Assembly: GCA_964563755.1 (NCBI GenBank)
Contig: CAZLYC010000001.1
Coordinates: forward strand, 186,001 to 250,000
Origin: JABMQF01 sp964563755
GTDB taxonomy: Archaea > Nanobdellota > Nanobdellia > Woesearchaeales > UBA11576
DNA: 64,000 bases
Direction: 5' to 3'
Within the stretch, counting starts at the first letter, position 1. Every line of letters begins with the position of its first letter. The notes under the pieces were generated by a model. It saw only the letters and a program-made list of their open reading frames with translations. It was not told where the DNA came from and made no database searches. Below are positions 33,488-42,621 of this stretch, one piece after another. A program made the translations under genes and the position numbers.

Positions 33488-34876
33488 ATGGCGCTCTTTG
33501 AAAACATAATAAGCTACCTTCCTGAAGTCGCGAAGCCGACACAAAGAAGACTTTCTTTCAAAGAAAAACTCAAATGGACAGGAATATGCCTGCTACTTTT
33601 CTTCGCACTTGGACTAGTTCCTCTTTTTGGACTAGGACAGAACGCACTACAGCAATTTGAATACCTATCGATAATCCTAGGAGCGCAGTTCGGCTCAGTG
33701 ATATCACTAGGAATCGGACCACTAGTTACAGCATCAATAGTCCTTCAGCTACTCAACGGTTCAGGACTCGTCAAGTTCGACCAGTCATCACACGAAGGAA
33801 GAAGAAGGTTCCAGGGAACACAGAAAATAATGAACATCTTCTTCGTATTATTCGAGGCAGCAATATATGTCTTCATGGGAGGACTCGCGCCGCCAGCAGA
33901 GCTCGCAGGCACTGTCTTATACTGGCAGCTAGAGCTGTTCCTTGTATTCCAACTATTCCTCGGTGGAGTACTCATTATGTTCATGGACGAAGTAGTTTCA
34001 AAATGGGGATTCGGATCAGGAATCAGCCTTTTCATCGTCGCTAATGTCGCACAGTCAGTATTCATGCAAGCGCTTAGCCCGCTCCAAAGCCCAACAAACC
34101 CTGAAATAGCAAGCGGAGCAATACCTGCACTGTTCCAAAGCCTTGCCGGAGGAGACGCAGTCACAGCAGGACTACAAATCTCGGTTGTCATCGCAACGAT
34201 AGTCGTATTCGGCGTCGCAGTATACGCCCAAGCAATGAAGATTGAGATACCATTATCATTCGGACGCGTAAGAGGACACGGCATAAGATGGCCGCTCTCA
34301 TTCATATACACATCAAACATACCAGTCATACTTGTAGCAGCACTTCTTGCTAACATACAGCTGTTCGGAAGGCTACTTCAGAACTGGGGACATCCGTTTC
34401 TTGGAACGTTCGTCGGCAACTCGCCTTCGACGGGACTTGTTGCGTGGCTGTACTCTCCAGACATACTCGGCAAGTTAATAAGAGGCAGCATAACCGGAGC
34501 AGATTTTGGACACGCTTTCGTATACATCATATTCATGATTTCAGGAGCTGTCATGTTCAGCATATTCTGGGTACAGACATCAGGCATGGACGCAAGAAGC
34601 CAAGCAGACAAGATAATGGCATCAGGACTGCAGATACCAGGATTTAGGAAAGACCCAAGGATACTGGAAAAAGTCCTCGACAGGTACATAGGCCCTCTCA
34701 CTGTGATGGGTGCGATAGCTGTAGGTCTCATAGCTTCATTAGCAGACCTCACAGGAGCGTTTGGCAATGGGACAGGAATACTCTTGTCAGTCATGATAGT
34801 CTACAGGATGTACGAAGACATAGCCAAGCAGCACATGATGGACATGCATCCGATGATGCGAAAATTCATGGAATAA
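33488..34876 (+). CDS. secY: Protein translocase subunit SecY
   Basis: Channel subunit of the Sec translocon in the cytoplasmic membrane. 462 residues with ten hydrophobic helices. Recognisable parts are the N-terminal amphipathic region EKLKWTGICLLLFFALGLVP, the second-helix motif SLGIGPLVTASIVLQLL, VSKWGFGSGISLFIVANVAQ around helix 5, and IPLSFGRVRGHGIRWPLSFI at the ribosome-binding loop. The C-terminal loop has ILEKVLDRYIGPLTVMGAIA. A GGTG precedes the start. It is followed after one base by a second membrane-insertion gene. Confidence 0.96.
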   Translation: MALFENIISYLPEVAKPTQRRLSFKEKLKWTGICLLLFFALGLVPLFGLGQNALQQFEYLSIILGAQFGSVISLGIGPLVTASIVLQLLNGSGLVKFDQSSHEGRRRFQGTQKIMNIFFVLFEAAIYVFMGGLAPPAELAGTVLYWQLELFLVFQLFLGGVLIMFMDEVVSKWGFGSGISLFIVANVAQSVFMQALSPLQSPTNPEIASGAIPALFQSLAGGDAVTAGLQISVVIATIVVFGVAVYAQAMKIEIPLSFGRVRGHGIRWPLSFIYTSNIPVILVAALLANIQLFGRLLQNWGHPFLGTFVGNSPSTGLVAWLYSPDILGKLIRGSITGADFGHAFVYIIFMISGAVMFSIFWVQTSGMDARSQADKIMASGLQIPGFRKDPRILEKVLDRYIGPLTVMGAIAVGLIASLADLTGAFGNGTGILLSVMIVYRMYEDIAKQHMMDMHPMMRKFME

Positions 34877-34877
34877 A

Positions 34878-35672
34878 ATGTTTGAATCAATCCTAGACCC
34901 AATATTCTCGCCGTTGCTCAGGTTGATACCAATCATAGGCATAGCAATAATCTCGCTTCTAATATCCCTGATAATCACCATCGTCTACAAGTACATGACA
35001 GACCAGACGATGATGAAAGACCTCAAGATGAGGCAGAAAGACTTCCAGAAAAAGATGAAGGAAAACAAGCAGAATCCTGAGAAACTCATGAAGCTACAGA
35101 AAGAAGCGATGGAAGTCAACATGAAATACATGACCCAGAGCTTCAAGCCGACACTCATAACATTCCTGCCGATAATAATCATATTCGGCTGGCTCAACGC
35201 AAACATAGCATACGAACCAATACTGCCTGGACAGGAGTTCTCTGTCACGCTATTGTTCAACCAAGGATATACAGGCAATGTGACACTAGAAGAAGAAAGC
35301 CTTAAACAGATAGGCGGAGAATCGATTCTCAAGCTCGTCGGAGATGCGACACAAGAGATAAATGACGGGCAGGCAGCATTCAAATTCAAGGGAAAAGAGG
35401 GAAATTACAACATCATACTCAAATACGATGAGAAAGTATACGAGAAGGACATACTGATAACAATGGAACAGAAATACGCGTCTGTACAGAAACTCCTTAA
35501 GAAAGACCCTGTGAAGTCAATAACTCTTAGCAACAACAAGCTCATAGCGATAAACATCTTTGGCAAAGATGAAGGAGGACTCCTAAGCGGAAGAGTTGGC
35601 TGGCTCGGCACATACATAATATTCTCTATAATCTTCAGCATGGCGCTGAGAAAAATGCTCAACATATACTGA
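34878..35672 (+). CDS. DUF106 (archaeal YidC/EMC3-like) membrane insertase with large extracytoplasmic insert
   Basis: Member of the Oxa1 superfamily that inserts membrane proteins and binds ribosomes through a cytoplasmic coiled coil. TM1 is IGIAIISLLISLIITIVYKY; the coiled coil is MKDLKMRQKDFQKKMKENKQ onward; TM2 is PTLITFLPIIIIFGWLNANI; TM3 is near the C-terminus (GWLGTYIIFSIIFSMALRKM). Between TM2 and TM3 is a region of about 115 residues (Ile/Lys/Glu-rich beta segments, residues about 115-230), larger than in the short DUF106 proteins I know. It follows secY by one base, so both insertion machines are made together. Confidence 0.9.
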   Translation: MFESILDPIFSPLLRLIPIIGIAIISLLISLIITIVYKYMTDQTMMKDLKMRQKDFQKKMKENKQNPEKLMKLQKEAMEVNMKYMTQSFKPTLITFLPIIIIFGWLNANIAYEPILPGQEFSVTLLFNQGYTGNVTLEEESLKQIGGESILKLVGDATQEINDGQAAFKFKGKEGNYNIILKYDEKVYEKDILITMEQKYASVQKLLKKDPVKSITLSNNKLIAINIFGKDEGGLLSGRVGWLGTYIIFSIIFSMALRKMLNIY

Positions 35673-35679
35673 TTCTGCC

Positions 35680-36708
35680 ATGAGCGAGACAAAAAAGCTC
35701 ATAGAACAAGCACATGAGATTTTCAGGAAGAACCAAAAGCCAGAAGGCTGGTTCGGGAGATGCATATTCCTAAGCTGGTACTGCGACCTCGGCACATGCG
35801 ACTTCTGCTTCCGCTCGACTATAAGACACAAGGCAAGATACGCGAAGACCGCCAAAAGAGAGCTTTCAGCAATACTTGCGGAAGCGCTGATAAGCAAGAA
35901 CCTCGGCTGGAGAATCGAATTCCTCACAGGAGGCTACAGGATATTCTCGTTTAACGAGATGCTTGACATAACAAAGAAGATACACCAGATATACGAACAG
36001 AAGCTCTGGATAAACCTCGGCACAATTGAAAGGGAGAAACTTCTTGAGATGAAACCCTTTGTCGAAGGAGTATGCGCATCAATTGAAACAATAAATCCGG
36101 AACTTCATGACAGGATATGCCCTGACAAGCCGATAGAGCCATATTCAAAGATGCTTTTTCTTGCTAAAGAGCTCGGATTCAAGACGAGCATGACAATCGT
36201 GATAGGTCTTGGTGAAAAACAAGAGGACTTTCCTCTACTTGAACGGTTTATAGATGAACATAAGCTTGATAGGATAACATTCTACGCACTAAAGCCAGTC
36301 AAAGGCACAAGATACACAAAAAGCCCTGAGGCCGATGATTATGCCTGGTGGATAGCTAAGACAAGGATAAGATTCCCTAACATTGAGATAATCGCAGGCC
36401 TGACACCAAAAAAGGGCGAAGAGTACGCAGGACTGATACTTAAAGCAGGAGCGAACGCAATAACAAAATTCCCGATAGTCAAGAAATTCAACTCAAGACA
36501 AGCACAAGAGATAGAACGACAGGCAAAATCCGATAGGGAGTTCAAAGGAACACTGACAAAAATGCCTGAGATAGACTGGAACAGCGAGATAGAGAAACTG
36601 CCTTTCGAGCAGGAGCTAAAGGCAGATATCAAGCAAAAGATCAGATGCATAGTCTCAAAGATGAAAGGCGAAAAGAACACGACAATCATCAGTGATGATT
36701 ACGAATGA
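35680..36708 (+). CDS. Radical SAM protein, biotin synthase-like, with CX4CX2C cluster motif
   Basis: 342 residues. The cluster loop reads SWYCDLGTCDFCFRS (about residues 31-45), i.e. C-x4-C-x2-C rather than the standard C-x3-C-x2-C. FLTGGYRIFSFNEM follows at the position of the SAM-contacting GGE/GG motif, then CASIETINPELHDRICP and TSMTIVIGLGEKQEDF, as in biotin synthase/HydE-like proteins. The C-terminus is basic and lacks extra cysteine pairs. Substrate unknown. It starts seven bases after the DUF106 gene and probably belongs to the same transcript. Element copy E follows 12 bases after its stop. Confidence 0.82.
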   Translation: MSETKKLIEQAHEIFRKNQKPEGWFGRCIFLSWYCDLGTCDFCFRSTIRHKARYAKTAKRELSAILAEALISKNLGWRIEFLTGGYRIFSFNEMLDITKKIHQIYEQKLWINLGTIEREKLLEMKPFVEGVCASIETINPELHDRICPDKPIEPYSKMLFLAKELGFKTSMTIVIGLGEKQEDFPLLERFIDEHKLDRITFYALKPVKGTRYTKSPEADDYAWWIAKTRIRFPNIEIIAGLTPKKGEEYAGLILKAGANAITKFPIVKKFNSRQAQEIERQAKSDREFKGTLTKMPEIDWNSEIEKLPFEQELKADIKQKIRCIVSKMKGEKNTTIISDDYE

Positions 36709-36720
36709 TACGAACGTTCC

Positions 36721-36820
36721 AATGAATGCCGTGCTCGCACAGATTCTTTAATAATGAGTTGTTTGCCGAACTGCAGGGTAAACTGCTTTTTTATCACTTG
36801 CTCGCTAGACGTCATTCATT
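36721..36820 (+). repeat. GCTCGC intergenic palindromic element, copy E
   Basis: Arms AATGAATGCCGT (36721-36732) and ACGTCATTCATT (36809-36820) pair at 11 of 12 positions. GCTCGC starts at 36733, AACTG at 36769 (+36), the second GCTCGC at 36800 (+31), then the spacer TAG. It lies between two rightward genes and ends 18 bases before the TATA-like TATTTAAATAAG of the next gene. Confidence 0.85.
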
Positions 36821-36875
36821 TTAAAGTAATGTACAAAATATTTAAATAAGCCAGAGGCATATTGAGCCCTAAAAG

Positions 36876-38060
36876 ATGGTGCAAAAAAGAGAGAGACAGC
36901 AGACCCTGCCTGCCAATAACCTATTCGCGTTAGTAGCTGTGCTTCTAATATTAAGCTCGCTGATTTCCAGCTATGCTACGTATGAACGCAATAGACAGAT
37001 AACTGAGGAGATAAGCGGCAAGGCCTACACATACGCAGAAGCAAAGCTCTGCATAAACAAGCAGCCTACAATAAACAACACCTGCAACACATCAGCGACA
37101 ACAGGCATAGGATATTATTGCGACCTTGAAGCATACGACCCTGACAATGACACCATAACATTCTACGACAACACGACACTTTTCAACATAGATCCTAGTA
37201 CAGGAGAGATAATATTCACGCCTTTACCGGCACATGAGGGCACACATGACATACTGATAACCGCTAAGGACAACAAGAACTGCGTAAACTCAAACACAAC
37301 TTACATCCTTCAGCTCATAATACCCATAACAGTGACTCCTCCAGCAGGTGGCGGAGGAGGTGGAGGAGGCGGTGGCGGAGGAATAGCACCAGAATGCGAG
37401 CCCCAATGGCAATGCACTCCTTGGAGCCTTTGCAAGCCCGACGGGATAAGAGACAGGACATGCAAAAGCCTCAACAACTGCCCTGAAAACAAACCTTCAG
37501 AGAAAGATGAATGCATATATACATTGCTTCTCCCTCCGAAGATACCAAAAGCAAAAGAATTCTACCTATGCAACTTCGATGAACAGGACGAGTGCTTCGC
37601 AAACATAGGAACCAATGAAAACTGGGTCTACACACACAAGAAAACCGACCATATACTCAACATCGCAAACATAGACGAAGAAGGATTCGACGCATCAATC
37701 GATAACGAAATATATTTCTCAGTACGCCTCCAAAGGATAAAAGGAATTGATACTACAGGAGACGACATAAATGACTTCGAGTACATATTCCATAAGATAA
37801 CAAACAACAGGGCAGATACGACAGTCAGGCTTGTCAAGCAGGTCGAGGTAATAATAGAAAGACCAGTATATATCGAAAGATGGCCGTACATACTGACACA
37901 GATTGTGATATTCATATACGACAACGCCTGCATGATAATGCTCATAGTCATGATAATGGCAGCATTACTAATCTACGGCTGGTTAATCGCGTTCATAGAC
38001 AAGAAAAGAAAGGATAAACAGGAAGAAAAAGAGCGACTAGATAAGCTTCCTAAGCCTTGA
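36876..38060 (+). CDS. Two-helix membrane surface protein with cadherin-like, poly-Gly and TSP1-like parts
   Basis: 394 residues. An N-terminal membrane helix (LFALVAVLLILSSLISSYAT, about 16-35) leads to EEISGKAYTYAEA, a variant of the TGx motif. An Ig/cadherin-like domain follows (YDPDNDTITFYDNTTLFNID, about 88-140), then a linker with twelve consecutive glycines (37347-37382), then a thrombospondin-1-like module with WQCTPWSLCKPDGIRDRTC and six or more Cys (about 170-215). A beta-rich segment precedes a C-terminal membrane helix (CMIMLIVMIMAALLIYGWLI) and a charged tail, so both ends are membrane-held. Its stop overlaps the opposing gene by 24 bases. Confidence 0.7.
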   Translation: MVQKRERQQTLPANNLFALVAVLLILSSLISSYATYERNRQITEEISGKAYTYAEAKLCINKQPTINNTCNTSATTGIGYYCDLEAYDPDNDTITFYDNTTLFNIDPSTGEIIFTPLPAHEGTHDILITAKDNKNCVNSNTTYILQLIIPITVTPPAGGGGGGGGGGGGIAPECEPQWQCTPWSLCKPDGIRDRTCKSLNNCPENKPSEKDECIYTLLLPPKIPKAKEFYLCNFDEQDECFANIGTNENWVYTHKKTDHILNIANIDEEGFDASIDNEIYFSVRLQRIKGIDTTGDDINDFEYIFHKITNNRADTTVRLVKQVEVIIERPVYIERWPYILTQIVIFIYDNACMIMLIVMIMAALLIYGWLIAFIDKKRKDKQEEKERLDKLPKP

Positions 38061-38756
38061 TACATCTTCAATCTGCTCTTTAATTCCGTGAGGCGTCTCA
38101 AGCAACAGCATAGCATCATCAGGCAGAATGCCAACAATCTTCTCAATGTCAAGATAACCATCTTTAAGATGACTGTGCTGGTCTTTGATACCTTCCTTGG
38201 TGTTATAGATATGAAAATACTTCGGCTTAAGCTTCAGAAGCTGCTTTAAAAAATCAAGATAGTCCATCTTCTCCTTATATGCGAAGCAGGCGGCATGTAC
38301 AACATCAAGGCATAGTCCTTTATTTGAAGCAGACATTATCCTTGACAGCTCTTCAACAGTGCTTCCTATATGCTGACAGTCATGCATGCTGAAGGGTGGC
38401 ATGTTCTCGACGATAAACCTAGAATCGAGCTTTGCGAGACTCTCAATCACTTCATCTGCTGTGCAGGACTTAGACTCTATAAAACCCGGATGGATGACGA
38501 TGTTATCTGCATCGAGTATGTCCGCAGCATCACTTGCAGCTTTAGAACAAATATCATTAGTCTTTTTCTTGACTGGATTTGCAAGGTTAGAACCCCATCT
38601 TTCATGCGCGACATGAATAGAGAAATTTTCATGAAATTTCTTTAGTATCTTAAAATCAGAACCAGGAATAGCCATGACCTCAAGAAAATCACAATGCTTT
38701 GCAATATCAGGTATATAATCCAGATCCTGCGGGAATATCTTGACACCTATTTTCAT
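38037..38756 (-). CDS. TIM-barrel sugar isomerase/endonuclease IV-like protein
   Basis: 239 residues of the xylose isomerase-like/AP endonuclease 2 fold. Metal-ligand-like strings are IHVAHERWG (about 46), NIVIHPGFI (about 90), FIVENMPP (about 114), CLDVVHAAC (about 150), HIYNTKEGIKDQHSHLKDG (about 186) and LLLETPHG (about 222). Glu, Asp and His occur at the order expected for two or three metal ions. Real AP endonuclease IV is longer (about 280), so this could be a small sugar-phosphate isomerase/epimerase or a repair nuclease. The first Met (MKIGVKIF) is the natural barrel start. Confidence 0.72.
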   Translation of the reverse strand: MKIGVKIFPQDLDYIPDIAKHCDFLEVMAIPGSDFKILKKFHENFSIHVAHERWGSNLANPVKKKTNDICSKAASDAADILDADNIVIHPGFIESKSCTADEVIESLAKLDSRFIVENMPPFSMHDCQHIGSTVEELSRIMSASNKGLCLDVVHAACFAYKEKMDYLDFLKQLLKLKPKYFHIYNTKEGIKDQHSHLKDGYLDIEKIVGILPDDAMLLLETPHGIKEQIEDVSRLRKLI

Positions 38757-38809
38757 GATTCAACACCGGAGAATGGAACTATCTCCACTTGTTTTTAATA
38801 TTTTCCTAT

Positions 38810-40006
38810 TTATTCGTATCTAAGCGAGTCTACTGGCTTGAGCTTTGAAGCCTGTATCGCAGGAAGAGTTCCTGCAAGCCCACCGACGAAAAAAGAGAAT
38901 GCAAGAGCACCAAATGTAAGATACCAAGGAAAAACAGCAGTTATTATGCTATAACCTCCTGCTGCTGCGCCGAAAGCAACAAGCTTACTCAGCGAAACAC
39001 CTAATGCTATGCCCATCACTCCACCGACAAGACCTAAAATGCCAGACTCGATGAGGAAAATGAGAAACACATCACTGTTTCTAGCGCCTATAGCCTTCAT
39101 AACGCCGATCTCCCTCGTGCGCTCAAGCACAGAAGTATACATGGTATTAGTTATGTTGACACCGCCAACAAGAAGAGAGATTCCTGCAATACTTATCAAT
39201 ACAATCTGCACAATCGTAAGTACTGTCCCGAATGCTTCTACAAGCTGTTCAGAAGTCTGGACAATGAAATCTTCATCTCCTTCATCAACTCCTCTTGTCT
39301 TACGCAATGCTTTCTTAATCCTTTCAGCAACGTCTGAAGGTTTCGCACCATCTTTAGTACTTACGAAAATATAATCAAGCTTATCCTTACTAAGCCCGAA
39401 GGTATCTATTGCAGCATCAAGCGTAATCTCAATCTGCCTATCATCCTGAGGATTGCCACGTCTCTCAACATTTCCAACAATGTTGAATTTCTTCCCTTCT
39501 ATCTCTATCTTATCTCCAATGTCAGATGCCTTCTTGAACATGTTCGCATTCCAGATATCATAGCCAACCATGGCGTCACTATCTCCATCTATTTCACGGC
39601 CAGCGACGGTCTTAAAACCAAAATCCTCCCCAAGACTCTTATCGGACGCATGAACATCAAGACCTATGACCCAACTGTATTTCGTCTCTTTGCCGAAATG
39701 GATCTTTGCCATCTTAAACGCTGAACCACCGGCACTATCAACACCGGACACTGACCGTATGGCTTGCAGGTCCTTGTCTGTGAGCTTATTTGTCTCAACA
39801 AGTCCACCTCTTCCTGGCTGGACAAAGACTTTATTTGTTCCGAGGGAAGCAAACTGCTTATTTATCTCATACTGCATACCTTGCCCAAGAGAGATAAGAG
39901 ATACGACTGCAGCGATACCTATGAATATGCCTATCAAAGTAAGAAAAGTACGCTTCTTCTGATTCATGAACGTACTGAATGCAATCCTGAAATAGTCAGC
40001 CCACAT
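38810..40006 (-). CDS. MacB/FtsX-type ABC transporter permease (second of pair)
   Basis: 398 residues. One N-terminal membrane helix (TFLTLIGIFIGIAAVVSLIS) is followed by a MacB-like extracytoplasmic core (about 45-265) and three C-terminal helices with the FtsX signature RTREIGVMKAIGARNSDVFL (about 290-310). Such proteins work with an ATPase as mechanotransmitters, pulling peptides, lipids or drugs out through the envelope, not through a classic channel. It is the last gene of the PadR/ATPase/CARDB/permease/permease operon and follows its paralog after one base. The C-terminus KLKPVDSLRYE matches the paralog ending. Confidence 0.9.
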   Translation of the reverse strand: MWADYFRIAFSTFMNQKKRTFLTLIGIFIGIAAVVSLISLGQGMQYEINKQFASLGTNKVFVQPGRGGLVETNKLTDKDLQAIRSVSGVDSAGGSAFKMAKIHFGKETKYSWVIGLDVHASDKSLGEDFGFKTVAGREIDGDSDAMVGYDIWNANMFKKASDIGDKIEIEGKKFNIVGNVERRGNPQDDRQIEITLDAAIDTFGLSKDKLDYIFVSTKDGAKPSDVAERIKKALRKTRGVDEGDEDFIVQTSEQLVEAFGTVLTIVQIVLISIAGISLLVGGVNITNTMYTSVLERTREIGVMKAIGARNSDVFLIFLIESGILGLVGGVMGIALGVSLSKLVAFGAAAGGYSIITAVFPWYLTFGALAFSFFVGGLAGTLPAIQASKLKPVDSLRYE

Positions 40007-40007
40007 C

Positions 40008-41222
40008 TTATTTCCTCAACGCATCGACAGGATTAAGCTTCGAAGCCTGCCTCGCAGGCAATGAGCCCGAAAGGGAACCTATCAAAAATGCGAACATCAA
40101 TGCACTTATAATCAACGGAAGACCAAGATACGCCTTCAAAGAATCTATACCATACTGCATCGCGACAATCTCCGCAGTCTTACTAAGACCAAGACCAAGA
40201 AGCACACCGATTATCCCGCCAATCATGCCAAGAAGACCTGACTCTATCAAGAAAATCAAGAGTATGCTCGAATTCCTGGCACCGACAGACTTCATTATAC
40301 CTATCTCCTTAGTGCGTTCAACAACAGACGTGTACATGGTATTCATTATGCCGATTCCGCCGACGAGAAGAGATATGGCAGCTATGCCTACAAGAACTGC
40401 CTGCACTATGCCCAAAATCGCTTCAAATGCCTGTATCGCCTGAGCAGAAGTCTGGATTGTAAAATCCTCTTCTCCTTCTTTTACCCCCCTGAACTTCCTA
40501 AGCTTCCTCTTGGCGTTATCCGCGACAGAATCAACTTCGTAGCCTTCGCTAACCTTAATCATTATTGTAGTTATCTTTTCTGGCTGGTTGAATATCTCCC
40601 TTGCAGTCTCCTTAGGGATCCTTATAACATCATCACCAAAAATGCCGCCTGTCTTCTTGTGTATTCCCACAACTTCAAACTCCTGCATATTTATGAATAT
40701 TATATCTCCTACGTGTATATCCTTATCGAAAGTATCATTTGCGATATCTGAACCTATCGCGACTTTGTACTTGTCCCCTGCCCTAAGAAACCTGCCTTCA
40801 GAGATGTCGAACATAGACTGTGTCCTATAGAACTCAAGGTTCTTGCTGTCTACAGGAAAACCCCATACCAAATCCTGCTTGGTCTCACGGTTGAATGTCA
40901 AGTAAGCAGACTCACTGTATGGTGCAATGGCAATCTCGATGCCACGGACCTTCTCAACAATATCAAAATCTCTTTCTGTAAACTCTGCAGCAGAGAGAAA
41001 ACCGCCGACAGGCCCCATCGCTGCACCACCAGGACTTATTATTATCCTATCAGTACCCATCTTCTTGAACTCAGAAAGGATAGCATCCTGCATGCCCTGC
41101 GACAATGATACAAGAGCAACGACTGCCATTATACCTATGAATATGCCTAAGACAGTCAACCAGGACCTCAGCTTCCTCTTGAAAAGATTGCTTATTGCAA
41201 TCTTGAAATAGTCAAGTATCAT
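40008..41222 (-). CDS. MacB/FtsX-type ABC transporter permease (first of pair)
   Basis: 404 residues, same plan as its downstream paralog: TM1 RSWLTVLGIFIGIMAVVALV, extracytoplasmic MacB core (about 45-275), then three helices with RTKEIGIMKSVGARNSSILL (about 295-315). The paralogs share the endings PARQASKLNPVDALRK and KLKPVDSLRYE, so they arose by tandem duplication and probably form a heterodimer. The ATPase encoded two genes upstream would energise them. It starts 25 bases downstream of the CARDB-like gene. Confidence 0.9.
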   Translation of the reverse strand: MILDYFKIAISNLFKRKLRSWLTVLGIFIGIMAVVALVSLSQGMQDAILSEFKKMGTDRIIISPGGAAMGPVGGFLSAAEFTERDFDIVEKVRGIEIAIAPYSESAYLTFNRETKQDLVWGFPVDSKNLEFYRTQSMFDISEGRFLRAGDKYKVAIGSDIANDTFDKDIHVGDIIFINMQEFEVVGIHKKTGGIFGDDVIRIPKETAREIFNQPEKITTIMIKVSEGYEVDSVADNAKRKLRKFRGVKEGEEDFTIQTSAQAIQAFEAILGIVQAVLVGIAAISLLVGGIGIMNTMYTSVVERTKEIGIMKSVGARNSSILLIFLIESGLLGMIGGIIGVLLGLGLSKTAEIVAMQYGIDSLKAYLGLPLIISALMFAFLIGSLSGSLPARQASKLNPVDALRK

Positions 41223-41247
41223 CGTAAAAAAATATTCAAAAAGATTA

Positions 41248-42567
41248 TTACTGCTTCTTGCGACGCTTCTCCCACCTGCGATAGCCGAACCAGACAGCGA
41301 GCATCACAATCACGACGATGATTATTATCATCACGCTGTTGCTCTTAGCAGTCCCTTTCTCCTCAGCAGTATATATCTTGTACTTCAGAGTAATATCCTT
41401 GCTATAATCTATGTTATTCGCGTCCTTAAATGTCACCTGCAAGGGGAAGGTTATTTCGCTCGTCTTTTTGCTGTTAATATTATTCTTCAGGTAGAGAGAG
41501 AAATCAACGCTCTCATAGTCGTCAGAATTCACATTGCCGACATACTCTTCTTTTGACGAGACAACGTCAAACTCCTCTGTGTCCTTGAGTATCACATCAA
41601 GGAACTTGACATCTGTAACTCCCCTGTTGACGAACTTAAAAGATATTGTGCCAGATTTCTTGCCTGCGACAAGGTCTGACTTGTCTATCACGACATACAC
41701 ATCAGGCGGAGCACCGACAACCATGCCGACTATATCATTCCTCGTGTACTCATCACCCTGGTCGTTCTTGTAAGTCAAGATAAGCGGCATCTTGTATACT
41801 TTTGATGCTGCACCTGGATAGACCATCAGGTCAAAAGAGACGACAGAACTCTTTCCTGGCTTTAGCTGCGAGAGCCTTTTCACACCAGACGAGGATATGG
41901 GTGTAAATGGCAAAGCGTCATAGAGCAAAGAAGACTCTGCGCCAGTCGCTGAACGCGGTATTGTTGAAAGAGTCAGATCCAGCTTCACTTCTATATCCTT
42001 CATCACAGATTCTGCAAGATTCGTGAGCTTCACGCTCAGTTTCCCAGTACTCCCCGGAGCTATTGTCGTCGGAGAGACTTCAAAACCGTCGATGACAACT
42101 GCCGTGTACGTGTTCCTGACCCTAACTTCAAAATCATCGAGCTTTCCCCAGCCAGGCAATCCTTTGTATCTGTAAAGAAGAGTCAGCTTGTTGACACCTT
42201 CTGACGCATCTTCAGCAATCCTGACCTTATAGTAAAGCACAACACCTTCCTCTCCTTTTTGGTGCCCTTGAATTGTCCCTAGGTCTTGCGTATCAGTATC
42301 AACACCAAGGAGCTCGAAAGGATAGTCTGGCACAAGCCTGAACTCGACATCCTCTAGAGGTTTTGAACCTTTGTTAATTACCATCCATCTCAATTCAACA
42401 TAATCACCAGGAGCCACAGGATCCGGCGTCTGGCTAATCATCGACACACGTATGCTTCCACCTGGAAGTATCGTATCCGTGTCTGCATAGACAAGAGTGC
42501 AAAGCAACATAAATACTGCAATAAAACTGACAACAAAAACTTTTTTACTGTTCATTATTTTTTTCAT
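41248..42567 (-). CDS. Secreted CARDB/S-layer-like (COG1361) protein with C-terminal membrane anchor
   Basis: About 439 residues. A signal peptide (KKVFVVSFIAVFMLLCTLVYA) is followed by three Ig-like modules of the CARDB/NEW3 type (for example PGDYVELRWMVINKGSKPLE and APGSTGKLSVKLTNLAE), then a Lys/Ser linker and a C-terminal helix (MIIIIVVIVMLAVWFGY) with a basic stop-transfer tail. The start at 42567 is preferred because AGGAAGGTG lies just upstream; 18 codons further up are open but lack this. Lying between the ATPase and the permease genes, it is probably the extracellular partner of the ABC system, in the place where bacteria use a MacA-type adaptor. Confidence 0.8.
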   Translation of the reverse strand: MKKIMNSKKVFVVSFIAVFMLLCTLVYADTDTILPGGSIRVSMISQTPDPVAPGDYVELRWMVINKGSKPLEDVEFRLVPDYPFELLGVDTDTQDLGTIQGHQKGEEGVVLYYKVRIAEDASEGVNKLTLLYRYKGLPGWGKLDDFEVRVRNTYTAVVIDGFEVSPTTIAPGSTGKLSVKLTNLAESVMKDIEVKLDLTLSTIPRSATGAESSLLYDALPFTPISSSGVKRLSQLKPGKSSVVSFDLMVYPGAASKVYKMPLILTYKNDQGDEYTRNDIVGMVVGAPPDVYVVIDKSDLVAGKKSGTISFKFVNRGVTDVKFLDVILKDTEEFDVVSSKEEYVGNVNSDDYESVDFSLYLKNNINSKKTSEITFPLQVTFKDANNIDYSKDITLKYKIYTAEEKGTAKSNSVMIIIIVVIVMLAVWFGYRRWEKRRKKQ

Positions 42568-42621
42568 ACATAACACCTTCCTATTTTTTTCTTTTTTTAA
42601 CATAATTTTTTTGATTATCAT

